Origin: Streptomyces sp. A3M-1-3
GTDB taxonomy: Bacteria > Actinomycetota > Actinomycetes > Streptomycetales > Streptomycetaceae
Assembly (NCBI RefSeq): GCF_024213665.1
Contig: NZ_JANAVP010000019.1
Span: 62,001-126,000, forward strand
Direction: 5' to 3'
Length of the DNA: 64,000 nt
How positions within the stretch are numbered: position 1 is the stretch's first letter; each line of letters opens with the position of its first letter. A program made the translations under genes and the position numbers. Below the pieces are notes generated by a model that ran no database searches, was not told the DNA's origin, and worked only from the letters and a program-made list of their open reading frames with translations. This document shows positions 50,166 to 62,120 of the stretch, one piece after another.

Positions 50166-50618
50166 TCAGGTGTCGCACCAGTCCTTCGTGATCACGAAGG
50201 CATGGCTCTCATGACCCAGGACGTTGCCCTCGCCGTCGACGAAAGTGCCGGTCACTTCGTACATGTCGCGCGCCAGGTGGCCGATGGGGAGCCGCTCCGG
50301 CGGCAGGACCACCTCGTACGGACCGCCCGGCCGGTAACCGCCGAGGAGCACCTCGGACATGCCGATCACCGCCCCCTGCCGTCGCCGCACATCCGTGAAC
50401 TTGAGGCCCTCCACGGCCTTTCCCAGGCGGAAACCCAGCGTGATTCGGACTTCCGCGCCTTCCTTCAGCGTGAAAGGAGCAGCCCGGGTAACCAGCTCGG
50501 TTTCCCCGGGTACGGGAAGGGCGACATCGATGTCCTGGCGCCCCTCCGCTTGGAGGGTGACACTCAGCAGCTCGAATTCCTGAACGCTGCCGATCGGTTC
50601 TTCCAGGGGCGTTCTCAT
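50166..50618 (-). CDS. RhoGDI-like beta-sandwich protein
   Basis: A 150-residue protein with a continuous match to eukaryotic Rho GDP-dissociation inhibitors by eye. FTLKEGAEVRITLGFRLGK matches the FVLKEGVEYRVKIHFKVN region, EGLKFTD matches SGLKYVQ, MSEVLLGGYRP matches FMVGSYGP, and PIGHLARDMYEVTGTFVD matches KGMLARGTYHNKSFFTD. It ends VITKDWCDT, like the IKKEW ending of the family. It keeps the sandwich fold but lacks the N-terminal arm that holds switch regions. Role unknown in bacteria. Confidence 0.75.
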   Translation of the reverse strand: MRTPLEEPIGSVQEFELLSVTLQAEGRQDIDVALPVPGETELVTRAAPFTLKEGAEVRITLGFRLGKAVEGLKFTDVRRRQGAVIGMSEVLLGGYRPGGPYEVVLPPERLPIGHLARDMYEVTGTFVDGEGNVLGHESHAFVITKDWCDT

Positions 50619-50725
50619 CGGTCAACCAGCTTTCCGGACGACGGTGCCAGCATATGCGTAAGTCGGCCTATTCGGGGCACCTGCAGGCCGAGGCACGGAC
50701 ACGTCGAGGCGAGGAGATGATCGAC

Positions 50726-50896
50726 ATGGTTCCGCTCCTGCTGGTGCTCCTTCTGATCCTGATCCTTTTCGGGCTCGGATTCGCGAGTGAAATCCTGTGG
50801 TACCTCGCGCTGGCGGTTCTGGTCATCTGGCTGCTCGGCTTCTTCATGCGGGGTGCGGCCTCGGGAGGCAGCAGGTCACGCTGGTACCGCTGGTAG
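50726..50896 (+). CDS. Small hydrophobic membrane protein (DUF5670/lmo0937-like)
   Basis: A 56-residue protein with two hydrophobic segments (MVPLLLVLLLILILFGLGF and WYLALAVLVIWLLGFFM) and the ending SRSRWYRW. ATG 50726 is chosen because GAGGAG at 50711-50716 lies 9 bases ahead; ATG 50717 would be too close. Members are small stress-linked membrane proteins of unknown action; the surrounding genes here are stress regulators. Confidence 0.8.
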   Translation: MVPLLLVLLLILILFGLGFASEILWYLALAVLVIWLLGFFMRGAASGGSRSRWYRW

Positions 50897-50924
50897 GTGT
50901 GTGCACTGAACGGGAGTGTTCCGC

Positions 50925-51320
50925 ATGGTGTCGGGAATGACCGGGCAGCCGGCAGGTGAGGGCGTTCCCGGAGCGAGATTCACCGTCAGGGAGAGAGCGG
51001 CCGACGGCGCGGTGGTGCTGGCGCTCGCGGGCGAGCTGGATCATGACACCGCCGATCCGCTGCGTGAGGCGCTCGCCGACGGCCTGGGCGTGGGAGCGGA
51101 CCGGATCCTGGTCGACTGCGCGGAACTGCGGTTCTGCGACTCCACCGGGCTGAACGTCCTCCTGCGGGGCAGGCTGGCCGCCCAGGACTCGGGGATACGG
51201 CTGGAGCTTGCCGCTCTGCAGCCGCCGGTCGCCCGGATGTTCCACATCACCGGAGCCGACGGAGTGTTCCGGGTCCACGCCGACCTGGCCGAAGCGCTGG
51301 CGGACAGGCGGCAGACGTAG
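50925..51320 (+). CDS. STAS-domain anti-sigma factor antagonist
   Basis: A 131-residue STAS protein. VVLALAGELDHDTADPLREAL leads to the phosphorylation site region ILVDCAELRFCDSTGLNVLL, where the serine before Thr-Gly is the usual kinase target. It should bind an RsbW-like kinase and release a sigma factor. ATG 50925 (GTG 50916 possible). It is 27 bases ahead of an RsbW-like gene, a likely partner. Confidence 0.92.
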   Translation: MVSGMTGQPAGEGVPGARFTVRERAADGAVVLALAGELDHDTADPLREALADGLGVGADRILVDCAELRFCDSTGLNVLLRGRLAAQDSGIRLELAALQPPVARMFHITGADGVFRVHADLAEALADRRQT

Positions 51321-51347
51321 TCGGACCGTAGTGGCGGGAGGACACTC

Positions 51348-51818
51348 ATGAGCGAGAGCCTCCTGGCGCAGGGCCAGACCCGGCGTCTCGCGCTGTACGG
51401 CACCAAGGGCCTGGTCACGCGCTGCCGCGACTTCACCCGCGAAGCCCTGGCGGACTGGGGCTGGACGCCGGCCGAGGACGAGGAACACCGGGCCGTCGTC
51501 GATGACGTGCTGCTCCTGGTCTCCGAGGTGGTCACCAACGCCTGCCTGCACGCCGACGGGCCGACGGAACTCGTACTGAACTGCACCGACGAGCGGCTGC
51601 GGATCGAGGTCGCCGACACCAGTTCGGAGCACCCACGGCTTCGCCCGCCGCGCAGCGCGGCACTGCCCGGCGGCCATGGCCTGGTGGTGGTGCAGCGGCT
51701 CGCGCGCCGGTGGGGTTCGGCGGCGCGAGAGGACGGCAAGACCGTCTGGCTGGAGGTGGCATCACCGGTTCGCGGCGGCGCGCAGGCCCGTCGGCGGCAG
51801 CCGGTCCCGCGCCAGTAG
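51348..51818 (+). CDS. RsbW-like anti-sigma ATP-binding protein
   Basis: A 156-residue GHKL ATPase: LLLVSEVVTNACLHA (N box), LRIEVADTSSEHP (G1 box) and LPGGHGLVVVQRLARRWG (G2 box). It is the likely kinase partner of the adjacent STAS protein and may control the convergent sigma factor encoded at 51856-52863. The C-terminus is Arg/Gln-rich. Confidence 0.92.
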   Translation: MSESLLAQGQTRRLALYGTKGLVTRCRDFTREALADWGWTPAEDEEHRAVVDDVLLLVSEVVTNACLHADGPTELVLNCTDERLRIEVADTSSEHPRLRPPRSAALPGGHGLVVVQRLARRWGSAAREDGKTVWLEVASPVRGGAQARRRQPVPRQ

Positions 51819-51855
51819 CCAGTAGCCCGCGTCCCTTACGTTCCTTATGTCAATG

Positions 51856-52863
51856 TCACTGGGAGCCGGCCGCGTGGGCGGCTTCCGGCGGCTGGTCCTC
51901 CAGCAGGCCGGCGCGCAGCGTGCACAGAGCGCGCGCGAGCAGCCGCGAGACATGCATCTGGGAGATGCCCAGCCGGGCGCCGATCTCCGACTGTGTGAGT
52001 TCCTCGCCGAAGCGCAGCGAGAGGATCGTGCGGTCGCGCTCGGGCAGGGCGGCGATCAGGGGCTTGAGGGACTCGAGGCACTCGATGACGTCGAACGCCC
52101 GGTCCTCCTCGCCGAGACAGCGGGTCACCGCGCAGCGGGCCTCGTCCTCCTTCAGCGGAGCGTCGAGCGAGCGGGCGATGTAGCCGTTGGCCGCCTGCTG
52201 GCCTTCGATGACCTCAGCCTCGGTGACATCGAGGCGGTCGGCGAGCTCCGCCGCCGTCGGCACGCGGCCCAGCCCCTGCTCCAGTGTGTCGTACGCCTTG
52301 GCCAGGTCGATGCGCAGCTCCTGGAGCCGGCGGGGCACCCGGACGGCCCAGCTGGTGTCCCGGAAGAAGCGCTTGATCTCGCCCACGATGGTCGGCAGCG
52401 CGAAGGACGCGAACTCCACCTCGCGGTCCACGTCGAACCGGTTGATGGCTTTGATCAGGCCGATCGTCCCGACCTGGATGATGTCCTCCACCGGCTCGCT
52501 GCGGTTGCGGAACCGCGTCGCGGCGTACTTCACCAGGCTGAGATTGAGCTCGACGAGCGTGTTGCGGACGTAGGAGTACTCCGGGGTGCCCTCCTCCAGC
52601 GTGCCCAGCCGCTGAAACATGGCCGTCGACAGGGTCCGCGCGTCCACGGTGCTCAGGGTCCGGGTGTCGGGGATCTCCGGAAGCCCGGCGAGAGGGGAGG
52701 CGTCCTCGGGGGGAGCGTCCCGGCGGCGTGGCCGGCGCGCGGCCGATGCGGCGGAAGCCGCCTTCGTACGTCGGGACGCCGCCTTGGTGCGCCCGGCGGT
52801 GCGGGCGGTAGCGGCGGTGCGGGCGGCTCTGGCGGTTCTCGCGGTACGGGCGGTACTGGACAT
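51856..52863 (-). CDS. SigB/SigF-family stress sigma factor
   Basis: A 335-residue sigma factor. Region 2: LVKYAATRFRNRSEPVEDIIQVGTIGLIKAINRFD; region 3: VRVPRRLQELRIDLAKAY; region 4: RDRTILSLRFGEELTQSEIGARLGISQMHVSRLLARAL. The first 60 residues are an expanded Thr/Ala/Arg repeat absent from the family core. On the minus strand upstream, GGGTAA (52937-52942) with a GTCA 13 bases before it weakly resembles a SigB-type promoter, so the gene may read itself. Its regulators are probably the STAS/RsbW pair next to it. Confidence 0.93.
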   Translation of the reverse strand: MSSTARTARTARAARTAATARTAGRTKAASRRTKAASAASAARRPRRRDAPPEDASPLAGLPEIPDTRTLSTVDARTLSTAMFQRLGTLEEGTPEYSYVRNTLVELNLSLVKYAATRFRNRSEPVEDIIQVGTIGLIKAINRFDVDREVEFASFALPTIVGEIKRFFRDTSWAVRVPRRLQELRIDLAKAYDTLEQGLGRVPTAAELADRLDVTEAEVIEGQQAANGYIARSLDAPLKEDEARCAVTRCLGEEDRAFDVIECLESLKPLIAALPERDRTILSLRFGEELTQSEIGARLGISQMHVSRLLARALCTLRAGLLEDQPPEAAHAAGSQ

Positions 52864-53083
52864 GAGGCTCCTCCGACGGAATGCGGCCGGCGCTGTCGGC
52901 TGCAGCGGGACCGTCGCGTGAGCTTCCCTAAGGGGCTTACCCGATTATGCCAATTTGACGCTCTTGTGCCGAGTGGGGGCCCGGGCCGCGCGCCCGGGCC
53001 GGCTCTGCGGGGCCAGGCGCGGATGACCGGCGCGCGGCCGCGTGCCACAGTGGACCCAGTCCGTCATGAGCGCGAGGTCAGCC

Positions 53084-56032
<2,949 letters not shown>

Positions 56033-56078
56033 CCGGCGGCCGACCGGCGGCCGACCCGCGTCGTCACCGGGCCACCGG

Positions 56079-58337
56079 TCAGGACACCCGGACCACCACC
56101 AGACTGGTGTCGTCGTCCGTGTCGCCGATGACAGCCCCCATCAGCCGGTCGGCGTGCTCGTCCATCCCGCCAGGACCGAGCCTCTCGGCCGCGCGCCGCA
56201 GGATCGCCAGACTCTCGTCGAGCCCCGTGTGGCGCCGCTCGATGAACCCGTCGGTGTAGAGCAGCAGCGTGTCGCCGGGCATCAGCTGGGTCACGGTCTC
56301 CTGGTAGCACGCGGACGGGACCGCCCCCAGCAGGATGTTGCGCGGGGGTTCCAGGAGCTCGGCCTTTCCCTCCCGCAGCAGCAACAGGGGCAGATGGCCC
56401 GCGCTCGCCCAGCACAGCGAACGGTCGGCCGGGTCGTACAGCGCGCACACCGCGGTGGCCGTCGGACGCCCGTGCGTGTGCAGTGTGACCTCGTTCAGCC
56501 AGGTCATGAGCCGGCCGGGGGAGTGGCCGGTGAAGGCCAGCCCGCGCAGTGCGTTGCGCAGGGCGACCATACCGGTGGAGGCGTCGATGCCGTGCCCGGC
56601 GATGTCACCGACCGCCACCAGGACCCGCCCGCTGGGCAGCGGCAGCACGTCGTACCAGTCACCGCCGACGCGGTACTCCTCCGCCGCCGGCCGGTAGCGG
56701 GCCGCGACCTGGAGCCCCGGCGACTCCTCGAGCCTCGGCACCTCCGGGACGATCGCCTGCTGGAGCTGGAGGGCCAGCTGGTGGCGCAGCGCGGACTGCG
56801 CCTGGACGGCGGTCAGCTGGTCGAAGGTGGCGCTCAGCGCGACCTCGGTGTGGTGCCGGGCGGAGACGTCCTGGTAGATGCCGGTGACGCCGGTGAGCAC
56901 GCCGTCGGTCAGCAGCGGCTCCGCGGCGATCCGCACATGGCGCAGTCCTCCGTCGTCGCGGATGGCGCGTACCAGGGTGTGCGTACCTTCCAGCCGGCCG
57001 GTCACCGTGGTCAGCAGCTCGTCCAGCCGGCCGGTGTCCGCCGCGTGCAGCCGCGGTCCGAGCTTGCGCAGGGGAATCGGATCGGTGTCCCGGGGGATGC
57101 CGAAGATCGTGTACGCCTGGTCGCTCCACCGGGAGTCGCCGGTGATCAGGTCGTCCTCGAAGGAGGCGACGTACTCCAGGCGGCCCAGCGCCCGCGCGAC
57201 GGACAGCCCCGCGTCGCTGGTGGCGTGCCAGAGCACGACCGTGTGCCCCCGGCCGGCCGGCAGCACCCGGACGTCGAGCATGGGATCCGGGCCGCCGTGC
57301 CGGTAGCTGCCGGGGATCCGGCCGGCGCGTTGCGGGGCCGCGGTGGACCGTACGCGCACCACCAGGCGTACGAGATCGCCGTCGACATGCGGGAAGACCT
57401 GTGCCAGCGGACGCCCCGTCGGCGCGTGGATCCCGCCCGCGGCCTTCATCGCCGCCGGATTGAGGTGCTCGACGTACAGAGCCGAGGTCTCCGGATCCGT
57501 ACGCAGCATCATCGCCGGATGCGCCAGCAGATCCAGCAGGGCGCCGAGCACCGGCGGTTCCGCCGGATCGGATCCCGCCTCGTCGAGCATCCGGGCCGCC
57601 GTCTCGGTCAGCCCCACGAGGGCCCGGCGTACCGGCTCGTCGAGATCGGCGGGGCCCGGCCAGACCGCCAGCGCCAGGCCGGTGACGGTGCCCCGGTGCC
57701 ACAGCGGCACGATCGCGCGGCCCGCGTCGGGAGCGGGACCCGGCAACCGCTCGGCGGACGGCGGACCGGCCGGCAGCCAGCCGGGCTCCGCCCCGGCCAG
57801 GGCGCGGTGCAGTGGCCCGCCGCTCTCCGGGGGGATCCACTGCCAGTGGGAGGCCTCCGGGGCGCTCGCTCCCGCGTGCCCGGCGAGTTCCAGGCAGTCC
57901 GTCGCCGTGCGGCGCCACAGCCACAGCGCCTGTGCGCCCAGCGGGCGCAAGCCCCCTTCGAGCAGCGCGGCCGCCACCTCGCCGACCGTGTCGCCGGACT
58001 CCGCCGCGGCAGTCGTCCGGCGGGACCGGCGCGCGTGCGCCACCTCGTGCTCGCCGGCCGCTTCGGCGACGACCAACCCCGCGGCGGCGTTCACTATGTC
58101 GGCCGCGAAATCCTCCGCACTCAGCCCGGTGGACTCGGCGAGGCGTATGAGATGGTCCGCCGCGTCGAAGGGAGTCACCGAGAGCTGGGCGACCAGGACG
58201 CCGGCGGCGAGGTCCAGCAGATGGCGCCGCGCCCGCTCGGCGTGCAGGGCGGTGACCTCTGCCGAGAGCTCGGCCACGGCCGCGCGGAGGTCTCCCTCTT
58301 CGTCGGCCGGGCCCGGCGGAGGCCCCAGCTCGGGCAT
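56079..58337 (-). CDS. PP2C-type (SpoIIE/RsbU) phosphatase with ANTAR, GAF and PAS regions
   Basis: A 752-residue regulator. Residues about 40-95 look like an ANTAR-type helical bundle (LDLAAGVLVAQLSVTPFDAADHLIRLA). A GAF-like region and two PAS-like regions (GDSRWSDQAYTIFGIPRDTDP) follow. The C-terminal 250 residues are a PP2C domain: YRVGGDWYDVLPL, VGDIAGHGIDASTGM and DTLLLYTDGFIERR hold the metal-binding aspartates. It should dephosphorylate STAS proteins. ATG 58337 sits 8 bases after GGAGAAG; ATG 58343 also possible. Convergent with the hybrid kinase gene. Confidence 0.9.
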   Translation of the reverse strand: MPELGPPPGPADEEGDLRAAVAELSAEVTALHAERARRHLLDLAAGVLVAQLSVTPFDAADHLIRLAESTGLSAEDFAADIVNAAAGLVVAEAAGEHEVAHARRSRRTTAAAESGDTVGEVAAALLEGGLRPLGAQALWLWRRTATDCLELAGHAGASAPEASHWQWIPPESGGPLHRALAGAEPGWLPAGPPSAERLPGPAPDAGRAIVPLWHRGTVTGLALAVWPGPADLDEPVRRALVGLTETAARMLDEAGSDPAEPPVLGALLDLLAHPAMMLRTDPETSALYVEHLNPAAMKAAGGIHAPTGRPLAQVFPHVDGDLVRLVVRVRSTAAPQRAGRIPGSYRHGGPDPMLDVRVLPAGRGHTVVLWHATSDAGLSVARALGRLEYVASFEDDLITGDSRWSDQAYTIFGIPRDTDPIPLRKLGPRLHAADTGRLDELLTTVTGRLEGTHTLVRAIRDDGGLRHVRIAAEPLLTDGVLTGVTGIYQDVSARHHTEVALSATFDQLTAVQAQSALRHQLALQLQQAIVPEVPRLEESPGLQVAARYRPAAEEYRVGGDWYDVLPLPSGRVLVAVGDIAGHGIDASTGMVALRNALRGLAFTGHSPGRLMTWLNEVTLHTHGRPTATAVCALYDPADRSLCWASAGHLPLLLLREGKAELLEPPRNILLGAVPSACYQETVTQLMPGDTLLLYTDGFIERRHTGLDESLAILRRAAERLGPGGMDEHADRLMGAVIGDTDDDTSLVVVRVS

Positions 58338-58599
58338 GATCATGACTTCTCCGTCTCGAGGAGGCCATGGGCGCCATGGGACGCGTGCGGGTAACTGCGG
58401 GTACCTGCTGGTACGTACGAGTCGCAGACACGATCGCGACGCACCGGATTCTACTCGGGCAGGCCGGGCCCGGCAGGGGCAGTTCCCGCCCGCGGCGCCG
58501 GTTGAGCGGCCACCGGCGGGGTAGCCGCAGCGCGGGGGGTGAGCAGACCGGCCGGGGCGACCCGCGGGGCACGCCCCGGCGGCGGAAGGGCGCGCAGTC

Positions 58600-58776
58600 A
58601 TGAGTATCCCCGTCCCCTCGGACCCAGACATCACGCCGGTGCCCAGGCCGTCCCCGCGACCGGACGAGCCGGCACCCGAACCCAGGCCCGGCCCCCGGCC
58701 CGACCCGAGGCCCGGCCCGCACCCCGAGCCGCGTCCCCGCCCCGGGCCGCCTCGCCCGCCGGACGCGGTCGCCTGA
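58600..58776 (+). CDS. Proline-rich small protein, 58 aa
   Basis: Begins MSIPVPSDPDITPVPRPSPR and continues as Pro/Arg/Glu repeats (PEPRPGPRPDPRPGP). It ends DAVA-stop just 18 bases before the next gene, with no signal peptide. GC codon bias is extreme, so a chance frame is possible. The clear start, the short distance to the downstream gene and the similar gene at 61848 support it. Confidence 0.5.
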   Translation: MSIPVPSDPDITPVPRPSPRPDEPAPEPRPGPRPDPRPGPHPEPRPRPGPPRPPDAVA

Positions 58777-58793
58777 CGAAAGGGGGAGGCAGC

Positions 58794-59243
58794 GTGTCGC
58801 AGGTCGAGGAGTCGGTGGAGGTCGGTGTCCCGGTGCGCACCGCCTACAACCAGTGGACGCAGTTCGAGGAGTTCCCGCTGTTCATGGAGAGCGTGCAGCG
58901 CATCGAACAGCTGACCCCGACGCTCACCCACTGGGAGGTCGAGATCAACGGGATCCGGCGGGAGTTCGATGCGCGGATCTGTGAGCAGATCCCCGACGAA
59001 CGGGTGGCCTGGACCACGACGGCGGGGCACGTTCACCAGTCCGGGGTGGTCACCTTCCACCGGCTCTCGGACCACCGCTGCAAGATCATGATGCAGCTCG
59101 CCTTCGAACCCGAGGGCCTCGCGGAGACCACCGCCGACAAGCTGGGCGTCGTACGCCGGCAGGTCAAGGACGACCTGGAGCGCTTCCGTACGTTCATCGA
59201 GCAGCGGGGTTCGGAGACGGGCGCGTGGCGCGGCCAGGTTTAG
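58794..59243 (+). CDS. SRPBCC (polyketide cyclase/dehydrase-like) protein
   Basis: A 149-residue START-like domain: VEESVEVGVPVRTAYNQWTQ at the start, FEEFPLFMESVQRIEQL, ERVAWTTTAGHVHQSGVVTFH in the sheet, and a long C-terminal helix. It may bind a hydrophobic ligand; the family is linked with stress or cell-surface functions but the ligand is unknown. GTG 58794 follows GGGGGAGG. Confidence 0.88.
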   Translation: MSQVEESVEVGVPVRTAYNQWTQFEEFPLFMESVQRIEQLTPTLTHWEVEINGIRREFDARICEQIPDERVAWTTTAGHVHQSGVVTFHRLSDHRCKIMMQLAFEPEGLAETTADKLGVVRRQVKDDLERFRTFIEQRGSETGAWRGQV

Positions 59244-59345
59244 GGGGTCGGCGCGGCCGGCTCCCTGGCCGCAGGGTTGAGCCGATAGAGGTTGGCCGGA
59301 CGCACGGACCGTTAGCCGGACCGGTCACGGGGAACCCGTTGGGGC

Positions 59346-60926
59346 ATGGCAGCGCACCGGTCCACGGCCCATGAGTCGTATTGGATGGCCACCACTCCGC
59401 CCACCGGCCATCCCTCCCTCGAAGCCGATCTCACCGTGGACACAGCGATCGTCGGCGGGGGCATCGCGGGCCTGTGCACCGCCTGGGAACTGGCCCGGGC
59501 CGGCCGCGAGGTCGTCGTCGTCGAGGCGGACCGCATTGCCTCCGGGGTTACCGGCCACACCACCGGGAAACTGACGGCGCTGCACGGGCTCGGCTACGCC
59601 CGGCTGCGCAAGGCGCACGGCGCCGAGAGCGCGGCGCTGCACGCACGTGCCCAGCAGGAGGCGCTGGACCATGTGGCGGCCCTCTGCTCCGAGTTGGGTA
59701 TCGACGCGGAGCTGGAGCGGGTACCGGCCTTCACCTATGTCCGCGACGACCGGCGGGTGGACGAGATCCGGGCAGAGGCGGAGGCGGCCAGGGAGGCCGG
59801 CCTGTCCGCCTCGTTCGTCACCGAGACGGACCTGCCCTACCCGGTGGCCGCCGCCGTCCGCGTCGACGGGCAACTCCAGTTCCACCCGCGCAAGTTCCTG
59901 CTGGGTCTCGCGGACGCCTTCACCGCGCTCGGCGGGCGGATCTTCGAACGCACACGCATCACGACCCTCCACGAGGGCGCGCGCTGCCGGCTGACCACGG
60001 AGCGGGGAGCGACCGTACACGCGAAGGACGTCGTCGTCGCCACCCACTTCCCGGCGTTCGACCACACCACGCTCATCGCGCGGCTCACGCCTCGCCGCGA
60101 GCTGGTCATCGCCGCGCCGGTACCGGCCGACGGGGCTCCGCAGGGCATGTACATCACACCCGAGGAGGGCACCCGGTCCGTGCGCACCGCCCCCTACGGC
60201 TCCCAGCGGCGGCTGCTGATCGTCACGGGTGAGTCGTTCGTACCGGGATCGGGGGACGTCGTCGAGCGGCTCGGGCGGCTCGACTCCTGGGCGTGCGAGC
60301 ACCTCCCCGGCTTCGCCGACGCGGAAACGCGGTACCACTGGTCGGCCCAGGACAACGACTCCACAGACCATCTGCCGTACGTCGGCCACGTCCACCCCGG
60401 CACCCAGCACGTCTACGTCGCCACCGGGTTCGGCGGCTGGGGCATGAGCAACGGGGTGATGGCCGGCCGGCTGCTGGCCGCCCATCTCACCGGCGGACCC
60501 CGCCCCGCCTGGACCGAGCTCTACGATCCGCGCCGACTGGTGCCACTGCGGGAGATGCCGGGGTTCCTCAAAGCGCAGACCTCCGTCGTGGAGCACTTCG
60601 TCGGGGACCGCCTGCACGTCCCCCACGACGGCTCCGCCGACGACATCAGGCCGGGCAGCGGGGCGGTCGTACGGGTCGAGGGCCAGCGGTGCGCGGTGTA
60701 CCGCGACGATGCGGGAGCCGTCAGCGCGGTGTCCGCTCGCTGTACGCATATGGGCTGCCTGGTCGGGTTCAACGACGCCGAACGAGTCTGGGAGTGCCCG
60801 TGCCACGGCTCCCGTTTCGCCACCGACGGCTCGGTCGTACAGGGCCCGGCGACCCGGCCGCTCGAACGCCGGGAGATGCCCGCGGCCGCGCACGACACGG
60901 CCGGAAACGACTCCACCGGGAACTGA
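59346..60926 (+). CDS. FAD-dependent oxidoreductase with C-terminal Rieske domain
   Basis: A 526-residue protein. The DadA-like FAD domain starts TAIVGGGIAGLCTAWELARAG and has FGGWGMSNGVMAGRLLA near residue 365. Residues about 440-515 are a Rieske 2Fe-2S domain: CTHMGCLVGF (Cys466) and CPCHGSRF. It probably oxidises an amine or amino acid and passes electrons via the cluster. Substrate unknown. ATG 59346. It ends 6 bases from a convergent small gene. Confidence 0.92.
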   Translation: MAAHRSTAHESYWMATTPPTGHPSLEADLTVDTAIVGGGIAGLCTAWELARAGREVVVVEADRIASGVTGHTTGKLTALHGLGYARLRKAHGAESAALHARAQQEALDHVAALCSELGIDAELERVPAFTYVRDDRRVDEIRAEAEAAREAGLSASFVTETDLPYPVAAAVRVDGQLQFHPRKFLLGLADAFTALGGRIFERTRITTLHEGARCRLTTERGATVHAKDVVVATHFPAFDHTTLIARLTPRRELVIAAPVPADGAPQGMYITPEEGTRSVRTAPYGSQRRLLIVTGESFVPGSGDVVERLGRLDSWACEHLPGFADAETRYHWSAQDNDSTDHLPYVGHVHPGTQHVYVATGFGGWGMSNGVMAGRLLAAHLTGGPRPAWTELYDPRRLVPLREMPGFLKAQTSVVEHFVGDRLHVPHDGSADDIRPGSGAVVRVEGQRCAVYRDDAGAVSAVSARCTHMGCLVGFNDAERVWECPCHGSRFATDGSVVQGPATRPLERREMPAAAHDTAGNDSTGN

Positions 60927-60931
60927 CGTGG

Positions 60932-61135
60932 CTACCGGGGGTACTCCTCCCGGATGTCCCCCTCTTCGGGCTCGTGGCGCAGCGCAGCCTCGCTGTGCTG
61001 CTTCAGCTGCTCGGCCCGGTGACGAAGCCGCTCCGCCTCCTCCGGATCCTCGGAGCGCCGCGCCTTGCGCACCAACTCCTCGGCCTTGCCGCGTTCGTAC
61101 TCGGCACGCGTGCGGGATATCGGCTGATCGGTCAT
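60932..61135 (-). CDS. DUF6381-type small helical protein
   Basis: A 67-residue, highly charged helical protein, with EYERGKAEELVRKARRS and AERLRHRAEQLKQHSEAAL as coiled-coil-like helices. Similar proteins are frequent in streptomycetes and have no known role. The ATG at 61135 follows a GGAGG-like site (GAGGCC). Confidence 0.8.
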   Translation of the reverse strand: MTDQPISRTRAEYERGKAEELVRKARRSEDPEEAERLRHRAEQLKQHSEAALRHEPEEGDIREEYPR

Positions 61136-61301
61136 CTTGGCCTCCGGTCAGGGGCGGGGTGCCCTTGGGCACTGGGCGGCTGCCCCGGCCGCCGGAGGGC
61201 AAACCCGGGTAGTCCCGGCGCCGTGTACGCGTGAACCCCACCGGGAGGGGCAGACGGGGGTCGTAGACCGCTGCGCAGATCCACGAAAGGACGTGAGCCG
61301 C

Positions 61302-61835
61302 ATGCGAGTGGCGTTCCTCATGGCCCCCAAGGGAGTCGAGCAGGTCGAACTGACCGAGCCCTGGCAGGCGGTCATCGACGACGGCGGCGAGCCGGTACTG
61401 GTCTCCACGAAGCCCGGGAAGGTGCAGGCGTTCGATCATCTCGACAAGGCCGACACCTTCCCGGTGGACCGGACGGTCGCCGAGAGCACGGCCGAGGACT
61501 TCGACGCACTGGTCCTCCCCGGCGGTGTCGTCAACCCGGACGCTCTGCGCATGGACCCCCACGCCGTGGCATTCGTACGGCACTTCTTCGGCCTCGGCAA
61601 GCCGGTCGCGGCGATCTGCCACGCCCCCTGGACGCTGGTGGAGGCCGATGTGGTGCGCGGCAGGACGCTGACCTCCTTTCCCAGTCTCCGTACCGACATC
61701 CGCAACGCGGGAGGGACCTGGGTCGACGAGGAGGTGAAGGTTGATCAGTCCGCCCCCGGCACCCTGATCACCAGCCGCAGGCCCGGTGATCTGAAGGCCT
61801 TCTGTGCGGCGTTCATCAGTGAGTTCCGCGGCTGA
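61302..61835 (+). CDS. DJ-1/PfpI-family protein
   Basis: A 177-residue class I glutamine amidotransferase-like domain. The nucleophile is Cys106 in AAICHAPWTLVEA, with the usual Glu in LTEPW. PGGVVNPDALR forms the loop above it. Members are glyoxalases, chaperones or proteases in stress response. ATG 61302 is preferred over GTG 61293 because GAAAGGA at 61285-61291 lies about 10 bases before it. Confidence 0.92.
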   Translation: MRVAFLMAPKGVEQVELTEPWQAVIDDGGEPVLVSTKPGKVQAFDHLDKADTFPVDRTVAESTAEDFDALVLPGGVVNPDALRMDPHAVAFVRHFFGLGKPVAAICHAPWTLVEADVVRGRTLTSFPSLRTDIRNAGGTWVDEEVKVDQSAPGTLITSRRPGDLKAFCAAFISEFRG

Positions 61836-61847
61836 AGGACAGCAACC

Positions 61848-62024
61848 ATGACCACACAACCGCCCCCCGACGGCCCGGGGCCGGTGCCCAGCCGGCCGGA
61901 CCCGGTGCCGCACGACCCCCAGCCGGCCGAGTCGGAACCCCGCGCGCCGGATCGGGAGCCGGACCAGGAGCCGCCCGAGGATCCGGAACCGGGAAACAGG
62001 CCGGTCCCGGAGGCGCCCGACTGA
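61848..62024 (+). CDS. Proline-rich acidic small protein, 58 aa
   Basis: Begins MTTQPPPDGPGPVPSRPDPV and is rich in Pro, Glu and Asp (EPDQEPPEDPEPGNRPVPEAP). ATG 61848 follows AAGGACAGCAACC, 12 bases after the DJ-1 gene, so the two may form an operon. Like the other 58-residue proline-rich gene at 58600 it has no domain I can name. Probably a disordered stress protein. Confidence 0.6.
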   Translation: MTTQPPPDGPGPVPSRPDPVPHDPQPAESEPRAPDREPDQEPPEDPEPGNRPVPEAPD

Positions 62025-62120
62025 CCGCGATCCCACCAGATTTGTGCCCGTTTGCGGACTCAGAGTGAGCGGCGCACTGTGGATACGCCAGTCCAACCCC
62101 ACCGTGAAAGGACAACCGTC

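Noticed and set aside
52979..52999. GCCCGGGC inverted repeat before the hybrid kinase gene
   Set aside because: Short GC palindrome in a very GC-rich region; position fits neither a terminator nor an operator clearly.
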